5,513 bases of DNA from Anaerolineae bacterium (lineage in GTDB: Bacteria; Chloroflexota; Anaerolineae; Anaerolineales; UBA11858): NCBI GenBank assembly GCA_003694235.1, contig RFKO01000067.1:1-5513 (forward strand), read 5' to 3'. Below, piece after piece: positions 1 through 5,513 of the stretch; position 1 is the stretch's first letter, and every line of letters begins with the position of its first letter. A program made the position numbers and the translations under genes. The notes below the pieces were generated by a model. It was not told the origin of the DNA, made no database searches, and saw nothing but the letters and a program-made list of their open reading frames with translations.

Positions 1-332
1 CCGTAGGAATGCAGCAACCAGCCGACCAGCGGCAGGTCGTACAGCTCCACCTTGGCGATGGCATCAAAAGGGAAACGCGAGGCAGCCAACCCGACCACCA
101 GATCGGCATCCCCCAGATGATTGGAAACCACCAGCATCGGGCCACCTCGAGGCAGGTTCGCTTCGCCATGGACTTCAAAGCGGAGCGCCAGCCGCACCAC
201 CAGGCGAACCAGCGCCTGCAGAAAGCGGCGCCACAGCCGTCGCCAGGGCGTCAACGGCGGCAGTCGCACCAGATCGGGGCGGTAAACTTCACTTCTCGGC
301 TTCGGGGGAATCTGTGGGGATTCCATTGGCAT
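1..332 (-). CDS. PlsC-type 1-acylglycerol-3-phosphate acyltransferase, C-terminus cut by window edge
   Basis: This is the first 110 residues of a lysophospholipid acyltransferase (LPLAT/PlsC superfamily), which transfers a fatty acyl group to lysophosphatidic acid or a related lipid at the inner membrane face. The reading frame stays open to the left edge. Residues 33-52 are basic and hydrophobic, like the membrane-associating N-terminus of PlsC proteins. The catalytic block VVSNHLGDADL (68-78) gives a canonical HX4D motif, His72 to Asp77. The following AKVELYDLPLVGWLL (93-107) matches the family segment that leads to motif II. Motifs III and IV lie beyond the window. I chose the ATG at 332 because GAGGTG (341-336) lies just upstream with about 5 bases of spacing. 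A second in-frame ATG at 326 is less well spaced. The gene overlaps the preceding acyltransferase by 44 bases, which suggests translational coupling. The exact acceptor lipid cannot be read from this fragment. Confidence 0.88.
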   Translation of the reverse strand, partial: MPMESPQIPPKPRSEVYRPDLVRLPPLTPWRRLWRRFLQALVRLVVRLALRFEVHGEANLPRGGPMLVVSNHLGDADLVVGLAASRFPFDAIAKVELYDLPLVGWLLHSY

Positions 333-1023
333 ATACACCTCGATACGCTGGCGGCAACAGCGCCGCAATGCGCACCATCACCTCATCGGCATTACGCTGC
401 AAAGCAGCGCGTCGGGCGCTTCCCCGCCCCTGCACCGCCGGCAGACGGAACGGCTCGCCAATGCGCATGGCAATCTCAGGGCGCTCGCCGCGCAGGCCGC
501 GGCGCAGGAAATCTTCGGTGCTGCCAATCACGCCCACCGGCACCACCGGAACGTCGGCCGCAGCGGCCAGATACGCCACGCCGGGTTTGGCGCGCCGCAT
601 TCCCGGGGTATGGGAGCGCCCGCCCTCCGGCGCGATCAACAAAGGATAACCCGAACGCAAGGCCGCCAGCGTTTGCTTCACCATCTGGCGATCTACCTGT
701 CCGCGATGGATCTGGATGGCGCCATACAACCGCGCCAGAGTGGACTGGCCACGTCGCTGCCAGACAACCGCCGCGCCGGCGATCTCGATCGGCCGCGGCC
801 AGAACGCCGCCACAAAGGGCGCTTCGTATAACGAAATATGATTGATGGCGATCAGATATCCCCCCTCCGCAGGCACATGCGCCGTCCCCTCTACCTGTAC
901 GCGGCTGATCAGGTGAAAGATGCCGCGAAACAGCCAGCGCAAAAAAGGGCGCAACAGACGGGCATGCCGCGGAGGGGCGTAATCCGTCGCCGCCGGCGCG
1001 GTCTCAACCACAGTTGCGCACAT
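289..1023 (-). CDS. PlsC-type lysophospholipid acyltransferase with HX4E variant motif
   Basis: This complete 244-residue protein belongs to the PlsC/LPLAT superfamily and probably acylates lysophosphatidate or a similar lipid at the cytoplasmic membrane. A hydrophobic basic segment (23-41) precedes the catalytic domain. Motif I is NHISLYEAP (61-69), with His62 but Glu67 where Asp is normal. Motif II is around IHRGQVD (105-111). Motif III is APEGGRS (131-137), with Glu133 and Arg136-Ser137. AKPGVAYLA (145-153) and VPVVPVGV (158-165, motif IV) complete the set, and the length is usual for PlsC. The ATG at 1023 lies within the end of cmk (20-base overlap) with no clear Shine-Dalgarno site, so reinitiation after cmk is likely; a GTG at 1011 is an alternative start. 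A plsC next to cmk is a common bacterial arrangement. The family is secure. The substrate, and whether Glu67 supports normal catalysis, are not known. Confidence 0.9.
   Translation of the reverse strand: MCATVVETAPAATDYAPPRHARLLRPFLRWLFRGIFHLISRVQVEGTAHVPAEGGYLIAINHISLYEAPFVAAFWPRPIEIAGAAVVWQRRGQSTLARLYGAIQIHRGQVDRQMVKQTLAALRSGYPLLIAPEGGRSHTPGMRRAKPGVAYLAAAADVPVVPVGVIGSTEDFLRRGLRGERPEIAMRIGEPFRLPAVQGRGSARRAALQRNADEVMVRIAALLPPAYRGVYANGIPTDSPEAEK
336..341 (-). promoter_or_regulatory. Ribosome binding site for the second plsC-type gene
   Basis: On the minus strand GAGGTG (341-336) is followed by TAT and the ATG at 332-330. The match to the anti-Shine-Dalgarno sequence and its spacing favour this ATG over the one at 326 and over later GTG codons. 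The site lies inside the coding sequence of the upstream acyltransferase. Confidence 0.6.
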
Positions 1024-1687
1024 AGCTCAGCACTTGCTCGATCACTTGTTCGGCCGTCAGGTCATCGGAATTCAAAATCACGGCGTCTTCTGCCGGCCGC
1101 AGGGGAGCCACAGCGCGCGTCGAGTCAATCTGATCGCGCCGCTTCATCGCCTGCAATACTTCCTCGTAAGTCACAGCGTCCCCGCGCGCCACGCACTCCT
1201 GATACCGTCTGCGGGCGCGCTCTTCGACCGAGGCGTCGAGGTAGATTTTCAGCTCGGCCTCCGGCAGCACCACCGTGCCGATATCCCGCCCGACCATCAC
1301 CACCCGACCACGCAAGCCGATGCGGCGCTGCTGCTCGGTCAGGGCGCGGCGCACACCGGCATACGCCGCCACCACCGAAACGTTGGCATCAACCTCTGGA
1401 CTGCGTATGGCCCAGGTGACATCTTCGCCGTCCACCAACACGTCATACGCCCGGCCGTCATCCTTCGAGGGTGGGCGGACGTCAATTTGCGTCTCTTCCG
1501 CAAAACGGGTGATCAGCGCCTCGTCCTCCAGGGACGCCTGTCTCTCCAGCGCCAGCCAGGTCACGGCGCGGTACATCACGCCGGTATCGAAATACAGGTA
1601 ATTCAAACGCTCCGCCAGCCGCCGCGCCAGGGTGGATTTTCCCGAAGCCGCCGGGCCGTCAATCGCAATCGTACTCGGTAAACTCAT
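1004..1687 (-). CDS. cmk: (d)CMP kinase (cytidylate kinase)
   Basis: Cytidylate kinase transfers phosphate from ATP to CMP or dCMP in the cytoplasm, feeding CTP/dCTP synthesis and recycling the CMP released in phospholipid synthesis. The 227-residue length is normal for the bacterial enzyme. The P-loop GPAASGKST is at 11-19 with Lys17. FDTGVMYR (33-40) holds the conserved Asp34 and Arg40 of the CMP site. The region at 98-124 corresponds to the NMP-binding insert. VGRDIGTVV (132-140) carries the Arg-Asp pair that contacts the cytosine nucleotide. RRDQIDSTRAVAPLRPA (183-199) is the LID segment with its conserved Arg and Asp residues. The ATG at 1687 is well supported: GGAG (1696-1693) lies 5 bases upstream, and an in-frame TGA at 1708-1706 excludes a longer start. 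It begins 32 bases after the Agl23-like gene and overlaps the next acyltransferase gene by 20 bases. All key residues are present. Confidence 0.97.
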   Translation of the reverse strand: MSLPSTIAIDGPAASGKSTLARRLAERLNYLYFDTGVMYRAVTWLALERQASLEDEALITRFAEETQIDVRPPSKDDGRAYDVLVDGEDVTWAIRSPEVDANVSVVAAYAGVRRALTEQQRRIGLRGRVVMVGRDIGTVVLPEAELKIYLDASVEERARRRYQECVARGDAVTYEEVLQAMKRRDQIDSTRAVAPLRPAEDAVILNSDDLTAEQVIEQVLSYVRNCG

Positions 1688-1692
1688 GCTCT

Positions 1693-1696
1693 CTCC
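1693..1696 (-). promoter_or_regulatory. Ribosome binding site of cmk
   Basis: GGAG on the minus strand (1696-1693) is separated by five bases (AGAGC) from the ATG at 1687. With the in-frame stop at 1708-1706 it fixes the cmk start. It lies in the 32-base gap after the preceding gene, which shows no hairpin with a T-tract, so read-through transcription into cmk is likely. Confidence 0.6.
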
Positions 1697-1719
1697 AACA
1701 TCATGTCATCGTAGAAGGC

Positions 1720-3429
1720 TTACTTCACAACGTCCTCTTCGCTCTGGGTTTCGGCTGCCGGTTCTGAGACAACCGCCGCCGGCAGCACGTCGGCGCGCGC
1801 CCACAAAACCAGCGTCTCGCGCTCGACCAGACCGCGGCGATGCGTCCACCAGCCGAGCAAATCCGAGGGCAGAGCCGTCTCCCAGGCGGCGGTCTGCCGC
1901 CAGTAGAAATCCTGGCCGCGATATGTGGCCGTCCAGGCTTGCGTTGCACTTTGGGGCGAAGCGATCACCAGCGGCGGCAGGCCGCTCTCCTCCAGCGCAG
2001 GTTGAAAGCGCACATCAGAGTACTGGCGCAACACCCATCGCAAGGAAGGGGCATCCACCAGAGAGACCAGCTGCAACGTATGTCGCTCGCCATGCAGACG
2101 CAAAGCCATCTCCTGCAAGGTGGCGTCCAGCAGATCGGCTTCCGCCGGCGCGGCAGGCGGCGCCCACAACTCAAGCGGGCTGGCAGGACGCAGATACGCC
2201 ACCGCGCTGAGCATGGCCAGAGCGTACAACCCCAGCGACAGGGTCAGCCCCAGCACGCTCCCTCGTTGAGCCTGCTGCCACGACCACCCCAGGCCGACAA
2301 AGAGGGTGGCAAGCGCACCCAGCAATATCACTCCCGGCAGGATGGCCAGGCGCGCCAGGGGCAGGGTCTGCGGCGAGAGATCGAAGGCGGCCAGCGCCAT
2401 CCAGCCAATCGCCAGAATCACCGGCCAGGCCGCGCCCTGCGCCAACACCACAGCATCGCGAAAATCGCCGCGCGCGAGGGCCGCCAGTCCCAATGCGGCC
2501 AGCGTAAGCAAAGGCACGGAGACCCAAACCGCATCGGCGACGGCGCGGGCGGGGTATATCAGCACCATCAACAGCGCAACCAGCAGCCAGATGAAACCGC
2601 GGCGCGAGCGCAGCGCGGCGAAGCCAAAGAAGACCCACGCCAGCGGTTGATAGAACACCAGCGCCGCCAGGGGGCGAAGCCAGGGCACGCCGGTAGGCGT
2701 CGCCCAGCCGCGCAGATATGCCACCAGCGAACTTCCCAACGCCCCCAGCGCCGCCGGGCGATGAAGCAGTCCGGTGCCCACCAGCAACAGGGTGGCCCCA
2801 AGCGCCAGCAGGAAGGAGCGACTGCGGGCCGTGTCGGCGATCACCCGCTCATCGTCTGCGGATGGCTGCATGGCCCGCTCGGCCAGCCAGCCGGCGCCCC
2901 AGGCCAGCAGCCCCTGCCAGATGGCCGGCCCGGCGAGCAGCGCCAGCCCCGCAGCAACACCGGCCGCGACCGGACGGCGGTTCCACAACCCCCCAACCGT
3001 CAGCACCACCAGAAGCAAGGCCAGCATGCGCCCATCTGCCTGCCGCGAGACGGCCACCAATCCGGGATCGAGCGCCAGAAAGAAGGCCAGAATCAGCGCG
3101 GCGCGTCTGCCGAGGGCGCGATGGAACAAGCGGGGAGCAAGCGCAAGCGCAGCCCCGGCCACAGCAGGCCAGAAACGCGCCAGAAAGTTACTGCTGCCGG
3201 CTATCAGGAAAAACAACCAGGAAGTCAACACCACATAGAGGGGCTGCGTCCCCACCTGCAGGCTGCCATCCAGGGCGCGGAGCGCGAGGTCGGCCTCCGC
3301 GTCGGAGAGCGGAGCACTCCCCAGATGCAACAAACGCACCCCCAGCGCAATCAGGAACGCCAGCAGGTACAGCAGGTCTTCAACCGTCAGTTCTCGTGCC
3401 TGTTTCATCGCTTCGTTTTTCATAGTCAC
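1720..3429 (-). CDS. Agl23-like (TIGR03663-related) GT-C-fold membrane protein
   Basis: This 569-residue integral membrane protein resembles the 'flippase activity-associated protein Agl23' family, which is distantly related to protein mannosyltransferases (GT39, GT-C fold). Its true activity is unknown. About a dozen hydrophobic segments lie between residues 18 and 412, followed by a soluble domain (about 415-569). The N-terminal order is GT-C-like: helix 18-36, loop APLSDAEADLALRAL (39-53), GTQPLY (60-65), then NFLARFWPAVAGA (81-93), ALGRRAALILAFFLAL (105-120) and SRQADGRM (128-135). The family's usual DE dipeptide is here DAEA (43-46), and its HGP tripeptide appears as TQP (61-63). In the C-terminal domain, LRWVLRQYSDVRF (463-475) and a segment at 507-547 (FYWRQ, GWWTHRRG, VLWARAD) match the layout I recall for Agl23 tails. 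Starts are ambiguous: GTG 3429 (weak GGCGGG upstream), ATG 3423 or ATG 3408. It follows the DUF2298 gene by 22 bases, the expected partner family. A divergent GT39-like glycosyltransferase is the alternative name. Confidence 0.72.
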   Translation of the reverse strand: MTMKNEAMKQARELTVEDLLYLLAFLIALGVRLLHLGSAPLSDAEADLALRALDGSLQVGTQPLYVVLTSWLFFLIAGSSNFLARFWPAVAGAALALAPRLFHRALGRRAALILAFFLALDPGLVAVSRQADGRMLALLLVVLTVGGLWNRRPVAAGVAAGLALLAGPAIWQGLLAWGAGWLAERAMQPSADDERVIADTARSRSFLLALGATLLLVGTGLLHRPAALGALGSSLVAYLRGWATPTGVPWLRPLAALVFYQPLAWVFFGFAALRSRRGFIWLLVALLMVLIYPARAVADAVWVSVPLLTLAALGLAALARGDFRDAVVLAQGAAWPVILAIGWMALAAFDLSPQTLPLARLAILPGVILLGALATLFVGLGWSWQQAQRGSVLGLTLSLGLYALAMLSAVAYLRPASPLELWAPPAAPAEADLLDATLQEMALRLHGERHTLQLVSLVDAPSLRWVLRQYSDVRFQPALEESGLPPLVIASPQSATQAWTATYRGQDFYWRQTAAWETALPSDLLGWWTHRRGLVERETLVLWARADVLPAAVVSEPAAETQSEEDVVK

Positions 3430-3441
3430 CGAACCCGCCGT

Positions 3442-3447
3442 ATTATA
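3442..3447 (-). promoter_or_regulatory. Possible -10 promoter box before the Agl23-like gene
   Basis: A perfect TATAAT reads on the minus strand at 3447-3442 in the 22-base gap between the two membrane-protein genes. The best -35 candidates, within CCAGACAACC about 17-19 bases upstream, match TTGACA poorly. A start seven or so bases after the box would fall near 3435, only about 6-12 bases before the GTG or ATG start, giving an almost leaderless message. It may be chance, and the two genes may simply be co-transcribed. Confidence 0.25.
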
Positions 3448-3451
3448 TCGC

Positions 3452-5513
3452 TTAGCGGCCAGAGGTTGTCTGGTAAATCGTCACCCCGCCCTGCTGAAAG
3501 GCCACCGGCAGGTTGCGGGCGAATTTGGCCTCGCTCAACCCGGCGGGGCATTCATCCGAAGGCGTGTAGGCGCTCCGCTCCAACGAACCCACCACGATGT
3601 AACGGATATCGTACAGGGCTATGATGTCACGCGCTTCCGGCCAGGAGGGAGCACAATACAGACGGCGCATGTCAGCTTTTCGATTCCCCATTTCTTTCGT
3701 ACCGCCGCGCCATTGCATCTCATGAAACTCCCATCCCAACACCGTGGGTTGACCGCTGTGGGTGGCCATGCGGGCAAAGCCGGAATAACTCCCGCCCACT
3801 GCCTCGGCCACCACTCCCAGCGGCGCTTCCGCCAGCCATTCCATGGCGGCGTATTCATCAGGGTTGAACCTCGCCAGATAGGCGGCGCCATCCAGCGTCC
3901 AGATATCCGGACGGAAGCCATGCGTACGGCTCCACAGCCCCATGGCAGGGTACAGCAGGCTGAGGGCCAGCACCAGAACCACACTCCCGCGGAACAACCA
4001 GCCCTGTTTTTCCCAAAGGCGGGCCACCGCATAGGCTGCTGCCAACGCCCACAACAGCCAGGCCAGGTAATAGAATTTGAAGATGGTGTTGATGCGGTAG
4101 GCGAACATGTCGCGCAGGTAAACAAACTCCGGCACCAACACCAGCAAAGCGCCCAGCAGGACAAGCAAGAGCACGAAGCGCCCCGAGGCATCGGACTCCT
4201 GATCTGGCTGAGGCTCGCGGCGCGGCCAGAGCCAGCCGAGGGTGAGCACCAACAAAGCGCCCACGGTCAGCAACGTCCCTGGCACGGTCAGGCGGCGGCG
4301 CAACCCCTCCAGAATCAACGGCCAGAACCCCGGCGCGGCCTGCGAGGCCAGAAAAGCATCAGGGGCGATCATCGCCCTGGGATCGAGGCGGGCAAAAGCG
4401 GGCAACACGGCGATCAGGCCGGTGACCACCAGCGCCAGGGCATACAACACCGCCACCAGGGCGGCCGTCACCTTCAGGCCAAGCCGGAAATCGAAGCCCG
4501 GCCGCCGCGCCTTCCACACCAGATACCCCAGCACGGGCAGCAAAAGCGGGGCAAACATCAGCCAGAGATACACCCCGCGGGTGACGTAGAGATGATTGGG
4601 CAGCAGACCGCCCGCCTGGGAGGAGAATCCCAGATAGAACGGCAGGTAAAGAAAGATGCCGCCAAAGCCGAGTGCAAACGCCACGGCCATGAAATCGCGC
4701 CCCGCTTTCCACGCAGAGGGCCGGCCGCTATCCACCACCTGCCGGCGCAAGATGTACGCCCCGGCGAACAGCGCGACGTAGAAAGGGAAATCCCAGGTGT
4801 TGAGGAAAGCCATCCCGCCCAGCAGCACCGCGGCCAGGGCGAGATAGCGCGGCGCAACGCGCAGAGGCGGCCAGCGCAATTCCCCATCCGCCCCGCCGAA
4901 AAACAGATTGAGCGTCAGCGCGATCATCACAAAAGCAAAGGGCATGGCCAGCACATGCGGGTGCAGGTCGCCCAGCAGATAGGAGAAAAAGGGAAACTCG
5001 TCGATCACATCCCCTTTGTTCGCCCAGTTGAAATCAAAGTCCTGCACCACGCGGGAGGCCTGCCACCACCACCAGTGGGGGAAAAGCTCCCCCGTCGGCG
5101 GCTGGGCGTAGCGGCCGATGTCCAGCCAGCGCCACACTGCCGAAACCCGGCCGCCATCGGCCGCCTGCCGCCAGAACACACCCTTGCCATGCAACAGATG
5201 AAGCAGGCCGCCCAGATTGGAGACAATGAGCGTGAAGAAGGGGGCGAGCAAAGCAGTCCACAGACCACGACCCTCCGTCTTCCGTCTTCCGTCCTCCGTC
5301 TTCCGTCTTCCGTCCTCCGTCCTCAAATCATACAACACCCCATACGCCCCCACCGCCGAGAGAGCAAACACCAGCGAAAGCCCCAGGTTGAAGGCCACAC
5401 TCCCCGCCGTGCCCGCCAGGCGCGCCAGCATGGCCACCAGCAAAAAGCCAAAGTAGTAATACGAAATGGCATAGCCGGAAAGCCAGGGGTCGTGCGGCGG
5501 CAGCGACGGCGAG
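3452..5513 (-). CDS. DUF2298 / Chlor_Arch_YYY membrane protein, N-terminus cut by window edge
   Basis: This is a large polytopic membrane protein of the DUF2298 (PF10060/TIGR03662) family, of unknown biochemical function. The frame is open to the right edge, so the visible 686 residues lack the N-terminus; the TTG at 5443 is not the start. Numbering from the first full codon: PPHDPWLSGYAISYYYFG (5-22) holds the name-giving YYYxG motif; WWWW-ASRV (147-155) and VIDEFPFFSYLLGDLHPH (169-186) follow; then FLNTWDFP (236-243) and RINTIFKFYYLAW (473-485). A soluble C-terminal part holds RFNPDEYAAMEWL (548-560), SYSGFAR (575-581), VLGWEFHEMQWRG (591-603) and ALYDIRYIVVGSLERSAY (632-649). At least ten hydrophobic segments lie between these. 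A repeat-encoded charged insert (64-82) interrupts the loop after the second visible helix. The Agl23-like gene follows after 22 bases; these families are often neighbours, which suggests a joint envelope or glycan role. Family assignment is firm and function is inference. Confidence 0.9.
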   Translation of the reverse strand, partial: SPSLPPHDPWLSGYAISYYYFGFLLVAMLARLAGTAGSVAFNLGLSLVFALSAVGAYGVLYDLRTEDGRRKTEDGRRKTEGRGLWTALLAPFFTLIVSNLGGLLHLLHGKGVFWRQAADGGRVSAVWRWLDIGRYAQPPTGELFPHWWWWQASRVVQDFDFNWANKGDVIDEFPFFSYLLGDLHPHVLAMPFAFVMIALTLNLFFGGADGELRWPPLRVAPRYLALAAVLLGGMAFLNTWDFPFYVALFAGAYILRRQVVDSGRPSAWKAGRDFMAVAFALGFGGIFLYLPFYLGFSSQAGGLLPNHLYVTRGVYLWLMFAPLLLPVLGYLVWKARRPGFDFRLGLKVTAALVAVLYALALVVTGLIAVLPAFARLDPRAMIAPDAFLASQAAPGFWPLILEGLRRRLTVPGTLLTVGALLVLTLGWLWPRREPQPDQESDASGRFVLLLVLLGALLVLVPEFVYLRDMFAYRINTIFKFYYLAWLLWALAAAYAVARLWEKQGWLFRGSVVLVLALSLLYPAMGLWSRTHGFRPDIWTLDGAAYLARFNPDEYAAMEWLAEAPLGVVAEAVGGSYSGFARMATHSGQPTVLGWEFHEMQWRGGTKEMGNRKADMRRLYCAPSWPEARDIIALYDIRYIVVGSLERSAYTPSDECPAGLSEAKFARNLPVAFQQGGVTIYQTTSGR
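5272..5324 (-). repeat. Tandem 7-bp repeat with 21-bp period, in frame
   Basis: On the plus strand there are seven head-to-tail heptamers, CCTCCGT or CTTCCGT, at 5272-5320, followed by a partial CCTC. The order is C,T,T,C,T,T,C at the second base, which makes an exact 21-bp higher-order period over 49 bases. Read on the minus strand in the frame of the DUF2298 gene, each 21-bp unit encodes the heptapeptide DGRRKTE, giving an Arg/Lys/Glu/Asp-rich stretch (about residues 64-82) between two membrane helices. Because 7 is not a multiple of 3, gain or loss of one or two heptamers would shift the frame, while changes of three would keep it. Confidence 0.92.

Noticed and set aside
9..845. A 278-codon plus-strand open frame opposite the two acyltransferases
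   Set aside because: The translation is low-complexity Arg/Pro/Gln-rich, while the minus strand shows HX4D/E and EGGRS acyltransferase motifs over the same bases.
1034..1681. Plus-strand open frame of 215 codons antisense to cmk
   Set aside because: It mirrors cmk, whose P-loop, CMP-site and LID motifs are complete; the antisense translation shows no recognisable motif.
3448..3458. Small palindrome CGCT-A-AGCG at the end of the DUF2298 gene as a terminator
   Set aside because: The stem is only four base pairs and no T-tract follows; it is too weak to call a terminator.
1840..3624. A 594-codon open frame on the plus strand opposite the Agl23-like gene
   Set aside because: Its translation is Gln/Arg/Pro-rich without recognisable domains, as expected from reading Leu/Ala codons of a GC-rich membrane-protein gene backwards. 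The minus-strand frame has clear membrane helices and family motifs.
5272..5324. CRISPR array or spacer-repeat structure
   Set aside because: The units are contiguous 7-bp heptamers without spacers and lie in a coding frame; this is a simple tandem repeat.
3452..5443. TTG at 5443 as the start of the DUF2298 gene
   Set aside because: The frame continues open to the window edge and encodes PPHDPW and YYYFG, core family motifs, upstream of this TTG, so the true start lies outside the window.

Overview
The window carries five protein-coding genes, all on the minus strand, so they are described right to left. Two run off the window edges. DNA is GC-rich and tightly packed, with gaps of 22 and 32 bases and two gene overlaps. 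No rRNA, tRNA, CRISPR array, insertion sequence or convincing terminator was seen. A Chloroflexota origin, perhaps Anaerolineae-like, is the best guess. It rests on the pairing of a DUF2298 'Chlor_Arch_YYY' protein with an Agl23-like protein (families known mainly from Chloroflexi and Archaea), next to bacterial-type cmk and plsC genes. This is inference from recognised motifs, not from a search.

Layout in transcription order: (1) 5513-3452, a large polytopic membrane protein of the DUF2298/TIGR03662 family, N-terminus missing, with the YYYFG signature and nearly every other family motif I know. It is interrupted in one loop by an in-frame 7-bp/21-bp tandem repeat. (2) 3429-1720, a GT-C-fold, Agl23-like (TIGR03663-related) membrane protein with about a dozen helices and a C-terminal soluble domain. 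(3) 1687-1004, cytidylate kinase, cmk. (4) 1023-289, a PlsC-type acyltransferase with HX4E in place of the usual HX4D. (5) 332-1, the start of a second PlsC-type acyltransferase with canonical HX4D, truncated by the window edge.

The last three genes form a nucleotide-plus-phospholipid block: Cmk makes CDP, the precursor of CTP used for CDP-diacylglycerol, and PlsC-type enzymes acylate lysophosphatidate-like substrates. The first two genes are an uncharacterised pair that probably handles a lipid-linked sugar or another envelope substrate. Co-directional packing suggests co-transcription of envelope functions, although a TATAAT box just before gene 2 could start a separate transcript.

The most interesting points are the DUF2298/Agl23-like pair itself, the loss of the expected DE and HGP signatures in the Agl23-like protein, the heptanucleotide repeat (a possible frame switch) inside the DUF2298 gene, and the HX4E catalytic variant in one acyltransferase.
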